Origin: Gammaproteobacteria bacterium
GTDB lineage: Bacteria > Pseudomonadota > Gammaproteobacteria > Steroidobacterales > SZUA-146
Direction: 5' to 3'
Assembly (NCBI GenBank): GCA_003228965.1
Contig: QIGP01000400.1
Coordinates: forward strand, 1 to 9,892
DNA length: 9,892 bases
The notes under the pieces are model-generated. The model had not been told where the DNA came from and did not search any database. It worked only from the letters and a program-made list of their open reading frames with translations. The first letter of the stretch is position 1; every line of letters starts with the position of its first letter. The position numbers were made by a program, and so were the translations under genes. This document shows, piece after piece, positions 1-7,007 of the stretch.

Positions 1-87
1 GCGTTGCAGGTGCGCGATCCCGGCCCCGGCTAATATGGCCAGGACACAGAGCCCCAGCAAGAGTGGTTTGTTCGAGAACAAATTCAT
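1..87 (-). CDS. N-terminal fragment of an unidentified exported or membrane-anchored protein
   Basis: The minus strand is open from an ATG at 87-85 to the window edge, giving 29 codons without a stop. The fragment starts MNLFSNKPLLLG and continues with an uninterrupted hydrophobic stretch (about residues 9-25, rich in Leu, Ala, Gly, Ile) before His, Gln and Arg. That is the shape of a Sec signal peptide or an N-terminal membrane anchor. No lipobox is visible: the only Cys (residue 14) is preceded by Leu, not Gly/Ala/Ser. An in-frame TAG two codons upstream makes this ATG the first possible start. An AGGA sits only one base before the ATG but seven bases before the TTG at codon 3, so TTG could be the true start. 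The gene is divergent from prmB. The family cannot be recognised from 29 residues, and the call rests on start context and hydrophobicity only. Confidence 0.5.
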   Translation of the reverse strand, partial: MNLFSNKPLLLGLCVLAILAGAGIAHLQR

Positions 88-148
88 ATCCTAAAAGGTA
101 CGCTGCTGGAAGATTTCCAGCAAAGATTGATGATTGTGAGCGCAAAGA

Positions 149-178
149 ATAACAATGACGCGTTAGGTTGGTTATTAT
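149..178 (+). promoter_or_regulatory. Candidate sigma70-type promoter for prmB-aroC
   Basis: ATAACA at 149-154 (four of six matches to the -35 consensus) and TATTAT at 173-178 (five of six to the -10) are separated by 18 bp. This would place the transcript start near 185 and leave a leader of roughly 38 nt before prmB. It is the best match by eye in the divergent intergenic region 88-222. No operator-like palindrome was seen there. Confidence 0.35.
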
Positions 179-222
179 CCCCGTCCTTGTAGTGAAAGAA
201 CAGTCCCCAGTCGGAGCACGAT

Positions 223-1155
223 GTGAGCCAGCCTGCCGAATCAAGTCCAGACCTGTTTTCCAAAGAACACACCAGTACGCTTGAGACTGTGGGTGACTGG
301 GTGCGTTGGGGGTGTAGCGTGCTGGGTACAAAGGACGTGTTTTTTGGGCACGGCACCGATAACCCGGCGGACGAAGCGCGTGCTCTGGTCTTTGCGGCGC
401 TCGCACTTGATCACGCAGTACCCGACTATTTTTATGCCTCGCGCCTGACTCTCTGTGAGCGCGACGAAGTATTAAATTTGTTAAAAAGACGCGTTCAAGA
501 ACGTGTACCGGTTCCCTATCTGACAGGCGAGGCCTGGTTTGCAGGCTTGCGCTTTATCGTTGATGAGCGCGTATTGATTCCACGCTCGCCGTTGGCGGAA
601 ATGATTCAGACGGGTTTTGAGCCGTGGTTACCAGTTGCGGAACCAGCACGAATTTTGGATTTGTGTACGGGTAGCGGATGCATCGCCATCGCCTGCGCTT
701 ACGCCTTCGTCGATGCCGAAGTAGTTGCAACCGATATCAGCAACGACGCCCTTGATGTCGCCCGCGACAATGTGCAAAGACACGGACTTGAATCGAGAGT
801 CTCGGTGCTACACTCAGACGTCTACGGCGCGTTGGGGCAGCAAACGTTTGACCTGATTGTGACCAATCCACCGTATGTCCCTGCCTCCTCAATGGCCGCG
901 CTGCCCGCCGAATATCTACACGAGCCCAAAATGGCGCTGGAAGCTGCGCAAAACGGTCTCAAGTTGGTCAAGGCCATAGTTAAAGACGCGGCTCGCTTCC
1001 TGACTCCCGATGGCGTGCTAGTGGTTGAAGTGGGAGAAAGCAGGGACGCAACGGCCGAGGCATTGAAAGACTTGCCGTTGAACTGGGTAGAATTTGAAAT
1101 GGGTGGCGACGGCGTGTTTGTGCTGTCTGCGGCAGAATTGGTTAACGCACAATAA
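223..1155 (+). CDS. prmB: Ribosomal protein uL3 N5-glutamine methyltransferase PrmB
   Basis: PrmB is a cytoplasmic SAM-dependent enzyme that methylates a glutamine side chain of ribosomal protein L3, aiding assembly of the 50S subunit. The 310-residue product equals the usual family length. An N-terminal helical domain (about 1-100) carries the FGHGTDNPADEA stretch (residues 41-52) that closely matches E. coli PrmB. The Rossmann methyltransferase domain shows motif I, ILDLCTGSGC (144-153), an acidic residue for the SAM ribose (D171 in ATDIS), and the catalytic NPPY (215-218). The HEP...AL and GL pattern after NPPY also fits this family. The paralogue PrmC, which modifies release factors, shares NPPY but has a different N-terminal domain, so PrmB is preferred. 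The GTG start is chosen because GGAG at 213-216 lies six bases upstream and the N-terminus aligns with E. coli. aroC begins 17 nt downstream, so the two are probably co-transcribed. Confidence 0.95.
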   Translation: MSQPAESSPDLFSKEHTSTLETVGDWVRWGCSVLGTKDVFFGHGTDNPADEARALVFAALALDHAVPDYFYASRLTLCERDEVLNLLKRRVQERVPVPYLTGEAWFAGLRFIVDERVLIPRSPLAEMIQTGFEPWLPVAEPARILDLCTGSGCIAIACAYAFVDAEVVATDISNDALDVARDNVQRHGLESRVSVLHSDVYGALGQQTFDLIVTNPPYVPASSMAALPAEYLHEPKMALEAAQNGLKLVKAIVKDAARFLTPDGVLVVEVGESRDATAEALKDLPLNWVEFEMGGDGVFVLSAAELVNAQ

Positions 1156-1172
1156 CGACAGGACGGATTTAA

Positions 1173-2258
1173 GTGTCAGGCAGTTCATTTGGCAAATTAT
1201 TTAGCGTTACAGGCTTCGGTGAAAGCCACGGCGCAGCGATTGGCATGACAGTAGACGGCTGCCCCCCAGGGCTCGAGCTTAGCGCCGAAGACCTGATGGG
1301 TGACGTTGAACGCAGACGCACCGGGCAAAGCCGACACACGAGTCAACGTAAAGAGCCCGATCAAGTGCGTATATTGTCGGGGGTATTTGAAGGACGGACC
1401 ACCGGCGCACCGATTGGTTTGCTGGTTGAGAACGTCGATCAGCGCTCGAAGGACTACACCAAAATCAAGGACCAGTTTCGACCTGGGCACGCCGATTATA
1501 CCTATTACATGAAATACGGCTTGCGCGACTACCGCGGGGGTGGTCGTTCGTCCGCGCGTGAAACAGTTGTGCGAGTCGCTGCTGGCGGAATTGCCAAAAA
1601 GTACTTGGCCGAAAAGCTCGGTATCCACATCTTTGGCTATGTACGCCAGATTGGTACTTTGAAATTCGACGTCGTCGATGCACCGAGTGCCTACGATAAT
1701 CCTTTTTTCTGTCCCGACCCTTCCCGTATAGAAGAGTGCGAACGGTATATGGACAGCATACGCAAGTCGGGAGACTCGGTAGGCGCACGACTTGATGTTA
1801 TTGCAACAGGAGTTCCGGTAGGGCTTGGCGAGCCAATCTTTGACAAGCTCGACGCCGATATTGCTCACGCCATGATGAGTATTAACGCCGTAAAAGGTGT
1901 TGAAATTGGCGCCGGATTCGGTTCGGTTGAGCAGTTAGGTACTGTGCACCGTGACGAAATTACGCCTGAAGGTTTTCGCTCCAATAACTCGGGCGGCACA
2001 TTGGGTGGCCTCAGTTCCGGGCAGGATATTGTGGTTAGTACTGCCTACAAACCGACTTCCAGCTTGCGTCTTGAGTGCGACACCGTAGATGTAAACGGTA
2101 ACCCGACGAAGGTCGTAACCCATGGTCGACACGACCCGTGTGTCGGTTTGCGCGCAACGCCAATTAATGAAGCGATGTTGGCCCTGGTGCTGATGGATCA
2201 CTACTTAAGACATCGCGCACAAAACGCCGATGTGACGACTACATTGAAGCCGCTATAG
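1173..2258 (+). CDS. aroC: Chorismate synthase
   Basis: Chorismate synthase is the last shikimate-pathway enzyme. It removes phosphate from 5-enolpyruvylshikimate-3-phosphate using reduced FMN, giving chorismate for aromatic amino acids, folate and quinones. The product is 361 residues, the same length as E. coli AroC and alignable along its whole length. Visible family signatures are GESHG (16-20), the Arg-rich [13 protein letters not shown] stretch (47-59), RPGHADYTY (103-111), [10 protein letters not shown] (122-131) and [13 protein letters not shown] (319-331). The two conserved histidines used for flavin and substrate protonation correspond to H19 and H106. The GTG start has AGGA (1160-1163) nine bases upstream, and its N-terminus ([10 protein letters not shown]) matches the family start. 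It follows prmB closely, the same pairing as in E. coli. Nothing appears degraded. Confidence 0.98.
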   Translation: MSGSSFGKLFSVTGFGESHGAAIGMTVDGCPPGLELSAEDLMGDVERRRTGQSRHTSQRKEPDQVRILSGVFEGRTTGAPIGLLVENVDQRSKDYTKIKDQFRPGHADYTYYMKYGLRDYRGGGRSSARETVVRVAAGGIAKKYLAEKLGIHIFGYVRQIGTLKFDVVDAPSAYDNPFFCPDPSRIEECERYMDSIRKSGDSVGARLDVIATGVPVGLGEPIFDKLDADIAHAMMSINAVKGVEIGAGFGSVEQLGTVHRDEITPEGFRSNNSGGTLGGLSSGQDIVVSTAYKPTSSLRLECDTVDVNGNPTKVVTHGRHDPCVGLRATPINEAMLALVLMDHYLRHRAQNADVTTTLKPL

Positions 2259-2286
2259 AGTGCAGGTCGACACATTAAAATGTCTT

Positions 2287-2313
2287 TTGAAAGCATTAAA
2301 TTATTCGGATAAT
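2287..2313 (+). promoter_or_regulatory. Weak candidate promoter ahead of asd
   Basis: TTGAAA (2287-2292, five of six matches) and GATAAT (2308-2313, five of six) lie in the aroC-asd gap. The 15-bp spacer is shorter than the preferred 17, so activity is uncertain. asd may instead be read through from aroC, since no good terminator separates them. Confidence 0.35.
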
Positions 2314-2337
2314 CAGGCCGAATTGAAGAGGTAGCAA

Positions 2338-3360
2338 GTGAGTCAAACAGTGGATATAGCCGTCGCAGGCGCGACCGGTCTCGTGGGTGAAACCATTCTT
2401 AACATTTTGCAGCAGCGCAAGTTTCCGGTGGGTAAGCTCTACTTGCTTGCAAGTTCGCGATCGGCCGGTAAAGTGATACGTTTTAGCGGTAAGTCCACGC
2501 GTGTCGAAATTCTGGACGACTTCGATTTTTCCAAAGCCCAGGTAGCGCTTTTTTCCGCAGGCGGGTCCGTGTCGGCACAGTACGCACCCATTGCAGCCGA
2601 AGCGGACTGTGTGGTGATCGATAATACGTCGCATTTTCGCCACGACGACGACATTCCTTTGGTCATTGCCGAAGTCAATCCTGAGGACATTGCACACTAT
2701 AAAAATCGGGGTATTATCGCCAACCCCAATTGTTCAACCATGCAGCTGCTGGTGGCTGTAAAGCCGCTGCATGATGCAGCGCGGGTTAGACATATTAATG
2801 TTGCCACGTATCAGTCTGTCTCGGGTGCCGGCCGTAAAGGGACCGAAATGCTGGCTCGCCAAACGGCCACATTGTTAAATGGTCAGCCGCTCGATTTGGC
2901 CCCGGATGAACCTAGAATTGCCTTTAACGCATGGCCGCATATCGATAGTTTTCAGGACAATGGCTACACTCGCGAAGAAATGAAAATGGTATGGGAGTCA
3001 CAGAAAATTCTGCATGACCCGGATATTCTGGTAAATCCAACGGCCGTACGAATTCCGGTGTTCTTTGGACACTCGGAAGCCGTAACTATCGAAACCGAAA
3101 GAGATTTATCGGTCGAGGAGGCGACGGAGCTGCTGCAGGCAGCACCCGGCGTCACAGTGATGGATAGCCAGGAATTTGGTGGCTACCCTACCGCTGCGCT
3201 GGAAGGAACCGATACAGACCCTGTGTACGTTGGGCGACTGCGTAGAGACATCTCGAAACCGCGTAGTCTGAATTTTTGGGTCGTGTCGGATAACGTACGA
3301 AAAGGAGCGGCTTTAAACACCGTACAAATTGCTGAAATATTGGTAAAAGATCATTTGTAA
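2338..3360 (+). CDS. asd: Aspartate-semialdehyde dehydrogenase
   Basis: ASADH reduces aspartyl phosphate to aspartate semialdehyde with NADPH. This is the branch point to diaminopimelate/lysine, threonine and methionine. The 340-residue protein has the nucleotide-binding GATGLVG (11-17), a phosphate-binding Arg in NTSHFR (R101), the catalytic cysteine in NPNCST (C132), QSVSGAG (159-165), and the active-site histidine in FFGHSEAV (H245). The length and the short glycine-rich loop fit the second ASADH class seen in Vibrio and Gram-positive bacteria, not the longer (about 370-residue) E. coli Asd. In E. coli and Pseudomonas the gene at this locus is usg, a paralogue; E. coli Usg lacks the catalytic cysteine. 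Here all catalytic residues are present, so a working enzyme is inferred. The GTG start has GAGG (2328-2331) six bases upstream. fimV follows after 120 nt, as in many gammaproteobacteria. Confidence 0.95.
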   Translation: MSQTVDIAVAGATGLVGETILNILQQRKFPVGKLYLLASSRSAGKVIRFSGKSTRVEILDDFDFSKAQVALFSAGGSVSAQYAPIAAEADCVVIDNTSHFRHDDDIPLVIAEVNPEDIAHYKNRGIIANPNCSTMQLLVAVKPLHDAARVRHINVATYQSVSGAGRKGTEMLARQTATLLNGQPLDLAPDEPRIAFNAWPHIDSFQDNGYTREEMKMVWESQKILHDPDILVNPTAVRIPVFFGHSEAVTIETERDLSVEEATELLQAAPGVTVMDSQEFGGYPTAALEGTDTDPVYVGRLRRDISKPRSLNFWVVSDNVRKGAALNTVQIAEILVKDHL

Positions 3361-3368
3361 GCTATAGT
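3341..3368 (+). promoter_or_regulatory. Candidate sigma70-type promoter for fimV
   Basis: TTGGTA (3341-3346, four of six matches to -35) and TATAGT (3363-3368, five of six to -10) are separated by 16 bp. The -35 lies inside the last codons of asd. Transcription would start near 3375 and give a leader of about 105 nt containing the hairpin at 3426-3442. This is the best promoter match by eye in the window. Confidence 0.45.
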
Positions 3369-3425
3369 TAGGCGATTTTACTAATAAGACGCATGAGGTT
3401 TAAGCTCGATCTTACGGATTGGGCA

Positions 3426-3442
3426 CCCACGCAGTGCGTGGG
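3426..3442 (+). other. Hairpin in the fimV leader
   Basis: CCCACGC (3426-3432) and GCGTGGG (3436-3442) form a perfect seven-pair GC-rich stem with a three-base loop (AGT). It is followed by GCGAACTTTACA, with no run of T, so it does not look like an intrinsic terminator. It ends 27 nt before the GAGG ribosome binding site of fimV (3470-3473). It could stabilise the leader, bind a regulator as DNA or RNA, or be a small dispersed repeat; the sequence does not decide. Confidence 0.5.
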
Positions 3443-3480
3443 CGAACTTTACATAACTACAGTAGGACTGAGGCATCAGT

Positions 3481-6400
3481 ATGTTACGTAAGCTTTTACT
3501 TGTTGGATTGGGATTGTCTGCACACGTTGGAGCGTTCGCGCTAGGGCTTGGTGAGATTAAGCTCGATTCTGCACTCAACGAACCGTTGGTGGCCGAAATT
3601 CCAATTTCAGTGACCTCACGTGGCGAACTCCGCGGTTTCGAGGCACGAGTCGCCTTGAACGAGACGTTTGCTCGTTACGGTCTGGATCGACCGATCTTTT
3701 TGAATTCACTGAATTTCCACATCCGAAACGACGCTTCGGGTCAGCCGGTTCTCCACGTGACCTCCACGCGACCCATTGCCGAGCCCTTCGTTACCTTCTT
3801 GCTGGAGGCTACCTGGGACAGCGGGCGACTACTTCGCGAATATACCGTATTGCTCGATCCGCCGGTGTTCAACCAACAAGCGATTGCGGCGCCAGTGAAT
3901 GTTGCTCAAAGTGTCACTGCCCAGCGGTCAACCACGTCTGGTCAAATTGCACCCAACCCGGCACCGGCACCGGCTCCAGGGCCTGAGCCAAGACAGGTGT
4001 ACCGGCAGCCTGCGATTAGCGGCCAAACGTATGGGCCCGTGCAGCGAAATCAGAATTTGTGGAATATTTCTAAAAGTGTTCAGCTGAACGACGTAACCAT
4101 CAATCAAATGATGATCGCGATTTACCGCGCTAATCCTGAAGCGTTCATGGGCAATATTAACTTGCTCAAAGAGGGCGCCACTCTTCAAATTCCAGATTCT
4201 GAATCCGTAAGAAACTTATTGCGCTCCGATGCTAACAGCGTCGTAGTAGCGCACAACTCCGATTGGCGAGGTGGTCGTGTGGCCTCATCTGGCAATCGGG
4301 TAGCTTCAACGTCAGGATCGGTGACACGCAATACACGTTTGAAACTGGTCGCTCCAGACAGTAGCACCGCCGGCGCAGGTTCTAGCGACGGTTCGGCCGA
4401 TTTAAACGCCGCGCGCGACTTGCTCGCCACAGAGCTTGCTGAAAACGCCGAGCTGACAAGTGAACTTGATACCGTTCGCGCCGAGTTGGAAGAAACCAGG
4501 CGTCTACTGAATTTGAAAAACGCAGATCTTGCCGAGTTACAACAATCGCTCGCTAAGGATGCGGCCACTGACGCTTCTGTCGAAATGGCCGTTCCCGAAT
4601 TGGTAGACGAAGGCGTGTCAGACCCTGTAGAGACAGAGGTAACGGCAGATGTAGATACCGCAACCGAGACGGGCGTCGACACGGAAACCGCCGTAACGGA
4701 CCCTGCTTCGCTGCTTGAGACCAATAAGCCAGCTGAGAAACCGGTTGTCGTAGATACAAGTGCTGATGAAGGTGGCTCGTTCTTTGGCTTTTTAAAGAAT
4801 GGTTTTCTCTGGGCTGGTCTTGCGCTGCTTGGCATCCTTGGCACCCTGTTCGTTATGTTCCGCAATCGGGGTGAAGAGTCGGTAGAGCCTTGGGACGCGA
4901 TTCCAGTAGAGGAAGAAGATGACGTCAACATGGACCTGGATGCCTCTCTCGATAAAGTCGCACAGCAAACCATGGCTAAGGACACGGCCAACATCGGCGC
5001 TCGCGAAGTCGAGTACTTCGAAGACACCGGTACATTTAAACCTATCGATTTTAATGCCAGTGAAACTGGTCAGGTTCCTGCGTTAGGTTCAGTCGACGAC
5101 AGCGCACCGTTCGAAGATACCCTTGCGGGTGAAACGGGCGTCAAGCTCGATCAGTCCGACGCAGTGTCCGAAGCCGATTTCCACATGGCTTATGGTTTGT
5201 ACGATCAAGCCGCTGAGCTGGTTGGAAAAGCGTCCGAGCAAGAGCCGGAGCGCTTGGACTATAAAATGAAACTGCTCGAAATTTACTTCGTGTGGGGCAA
5301 TAAAGACCAGTTCCGCTCAGGTGCGGCTGACGCGCAAGAAATGATTTCGGCCCACCCAGGCGAATGGGAAAAAATCATGATCATGGGCAAGCAAATTTGC
5401 CCGGATGACGATCTGTTTGCGGGCGACGCCAGTGGCGACCTGATGGGCGACAGTGTCGACCTTCAGCTGGAAACAGCGAACACAGACCTGGGTAGTCTTG
5501 ATTTTCAAGCTGAAGATTTTGGCGGCGCCGACGTGTTTGGTGGCCAGGACGAAGGGGGCAACGACGTTGTAGACCTCGATTTGGGAGGTGCGCTGTTCGC
5601 AAGCGACGACGCACCGACAGCAACTGGCGCAGACTCTAACGTACTTGATTTTAGCTTCGACGAAGACGTTTCGATTGACGATTTCGACGACGCGCCAACG
5701 GCGAACACTGAAGACGTTAAAGAGAAGATAGAATTAGCGCTGGCGTCTAGTTTGTCTGGCGAAGACACAGAAGAGATGGACCTTGAGAAGTTAGGCATCG
5801 ATCTGGATTTCGGTGATGTCACTTCTGTTAGCGAAGGTACTTCTGGCGAATTTGCTGTTCACGACGTCAATGCCGGGTTGGACGATGCCGACGAAGATTT
5901 CGATCAGCTGTTTGACGGACTTGGTGACGAAGACGACGCTCCGAGCGCAATGATCGATGCCGATATGATTTCTGAAAGCATCACTCACGACAAATTGCTC
6001 GACACTTCCGAGCTTAAAGTTGAGATGGAAGAGCTTCTGAAAGACGATAGTTCAGGCTTGATGGACCGCGACCAAACGGCACGAGGAGTTGCGTCATTAA
6101 TACCTGATGAAGACCTGTTGGATATTGCTACCGACAACGCGTCTGACGAGACAGGCTCGTTTTCAGCAGAAATTCGCTCACTCGCTAGTGAAGAGTTGGA
6201 GATTGGCGAAGAACTCGCGGCAGCATCCGGGCCCGTCGATTTCGGTTTTGACGACGATGAAGATACCGTGCTTCAGGAAACGCTGGTAGCACCTGACGAA
6301 TTTAAAGACCTCATGAACGACGACGAAGTTGATGCCGTGCTCTCCGATTCCGATGAGGAAACGGTACTGGCCTCTACGCTCGTTGCTAACGACAGCAATA

Positions 6401-6876
6401 AAGTTGATTTAGCAGAACCATTTGGTGATCCGTCTCAAGACACGACAGCAATGCCAGTCTTCGATCCGGAAGAAGTTAATGGTGAAGTCGAACCCACTGA
6501 GTCGGTTACGTTTCACGGGATATTCGATGAGCCCGAGTCTACTCAGGCAATGCCTAAAGTAGATGACTTCTCGCAAGAGGTGTTCCCGAGCCCGGATGGT
6601 CGTACGCAGGAAGTGCAGGCTATTGATCTCGACGTAGGTGAGACAGTTGACGATTCTGGCGACAATACAACCATGCGTGTTGCTACCTCAAATCTGGCGC
6701 TTCCAGAAAACGCAGACCTTGCGATCAACGAAGTTGGAACCAAGCTGGATTTGGCTAGAGCCTACCTCGACATGGGCGACCCCGACGGCGCGCGCGGCAT
6801 TCTTGATGAAGTCATTCAAGAAGGCAACGACAACCAGCAAGCGGATGCACGTGCTTTGCTGGATGGGCTTGCCTAG
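3481..6876 (+). CDS. fimV: FimV/HubP family polar hub protein
   Basis: FimV/HubP is a cell-pole landmark that recruits type IV pilus, flagellar and chromosome-segregation proteins. The 1131-residue product has the full family layout. A signal peptide (1-20, cleavage after AFA) is followed by the conserved FimV N-terminal domain (about 21-128, LGLGEIKLDSALNEPL to YTVLLDPP). A Pro/Ala-rich linker (about 159-170) leads to a LysM-like peptidoglycan-binding segment (about 184-243, starting YGPVQRNQNLW). Then come a coiled coil (about 307-360), a single membrane helix (about 441-460), and a very acidic cytoplasmic region (about 461-1085) with a TPR-like patch (561-650). The conserved C-terminal FimV helix pair (1087-1131, TKLDLARAYLDMGDPDGA) ends the protein. 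The ATG is chosen because GAGG (3470-3473) lies seven bases upstream and a signal peptide starts directly. The acidic region carries repeated DDAPTA-like and TVL..TLVA motifs. The gene has its own candidate promoter and a terminator, so it may be a single transcription unit. Confidence 0.95.
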   Translation: MLRKLLLVGLGLSAHVGAFALGLGEIKLDSALNEPLVAEIPISVTSRGELRGFEARVALNETFARYGLDRPIFLNSLNFHIRNDASGQPVLHVTSTRPIAEPFVTFLLEATWDSGRLLREYTVLLDPPVFNQQAIAAPVNVAQSVTAQRSTTSGQIAPNPAPAPAPGPEPRQVYRQPAISGQTYGPVQRNQNLWNISKSVQLNDVTINQMMIAIYRANPEAFMGNINLLKEGATLQIPDSESVRNLLRSDANSVVVAHNSDWRGGRVASSGNRVASTSGSVTRNTRLKLVAPDSSTAGAGSSDGSADLNAARDLLATELAENAELTSELDTVRAELEETRRLLNLKNADLAELQQSLAKDAATDASVEMAVPELVDEGVSDPVETEVTADVDTATETGVDTETAVTDPASLLETNKPAEKPVVVDTSADEGGSFFGFLKNGFLWAGLALLGILGTLFVMFRNRGEESVEPWDAIPVEEEDDVNMDLDASLDKVAQQTMAKDTANIGAREVEYFEDTGTFKPIDFNASETGQVPALGSVDDSAPFEDTLAGETGVKLDQSDAVSEADFHMAYGLYDQAAELVGKASEQEPERLDYKMKLLEIYFVWGNKDQFRSGAADAQEMISAHPGEWEKIMIMGKQICPDDDLFAGDASGDLMGDSVDLQLETANTDLGSLDFQAEDFGGADVFGGQDEGGNDVVDLDLGGALFASDDAPTATGADSNVLDFSFDEDVSIDDFDDAPTANTEDVKEKIELALASSLSGEDTEEMDLEKLGIDLDFGDVTSVSEGTSGEFAVHDVNAGLDDADEDFDQLFDGLGDEDDAPSAMIDADMISESITHDKLLDTSELKVEMEELLKDDSSGLMDRDQTARGVASLIPDEDLLDIATDNASDETGSFSAEIRSLASEELEIGEELAAASGPVDFGFDDDEDTVLQETLVAPDEFKDLMNDDEVDAVLSDSDEETVLASTLVANDSNKVDLAEPFGDPSQDTTAMPVFDPEEVNGEVEPTESVTFHGIFDEPESTQAMPKVDDFSQEVFPSPDGRTQEVQAIDLDVGETVDDSGDNTTMRVATSNLALPENADLAINEVGTKLDLARAYLDMGDPDGARGILDEVIQEGNDNQQADARALLDGLA

Positions 6877-6902
6877 ACATTTACAGGTTCAATATTTTAA
6901 AA

Positions 6903-6930
6903 GCCCGGTGTTCTCGCCGGGTTTTATTTT
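6903..6930 (+). terminator. Intrinsic terminator after fimV
   Basis: CCCGGTG (6904-6910) pairs with CGCCGGG (6915-6921) around a TTCT loop, giving seven pairs including one G-U. It is followed by TTTTATTTT (6922-6930). A-rich bases before the stem can extend the pairing. It lies 27 nt after the fimV stop codon and should separate fimV from truA. Confidence 0.88.
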
Positions 6931-6958
6931 ATATTTTGAGCCATTTTCACTCGTTAGT

Positions 6959-6996
6959 GGCCGTTTCAGCTCGCATCGGCCGCTAAGCTCGCTTAG
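6959..6996 (+). other. Two nested-adjacent inverted repeats in the truA leader
   Basis: GGCCG (6959-6963) is mirrored by CGGCC (6977-6981). Immediately after it, CTAAGC (6983-6988) and GCTTAG (6991-6996) form a perfect inverted repeat around two bases. Both lie just upstream of truA, which has no clear Shine-Dalgarno sequence. The first has a 13-base loop and may be chance. A structured leader is possible but not shown. Confidence 0.3.
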
Positions 6997-7007
6997 ACTT
7001 TCGCGCT

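Noticed and set aside
84..356. 90-codon minus-strand open frame overlapping the prmB start
   Set aside because: It runs antisense through the conserved prmB N-terminus and is out of frame with the more credible signal-peptide frame ending at 87.
1197..1868. 223-codon minus-strand open frame inside aroC
   Set aside because: aroC is conserved end to end on the plus strand, and the antisense product resembles no protein family.
2269..2290. Small inverted repeat followed by TTTT after aroC
   Set aside because: The stem (ACATT/AATGT) is only five A/T-rich pairs with a two-base loop, too weak to call an intrinsic terminator.
3951..3990. Pro/Ala repeat in FimV as a possible DNA tandem repeat
   Set aside because: It is a short low-complexity linker (about residues 159-170) of the kind common between domains, not an expanded repeat array.
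4185..5027. Long minus-strand open frame (280 codons) within fimV
   Set aside because: It is Ser/Thr/Ala-rich and low complexity, the mirror of the acidic FimV codons. It has no domain and no supporting start context, and it lies wholly antisense to a clear gene.
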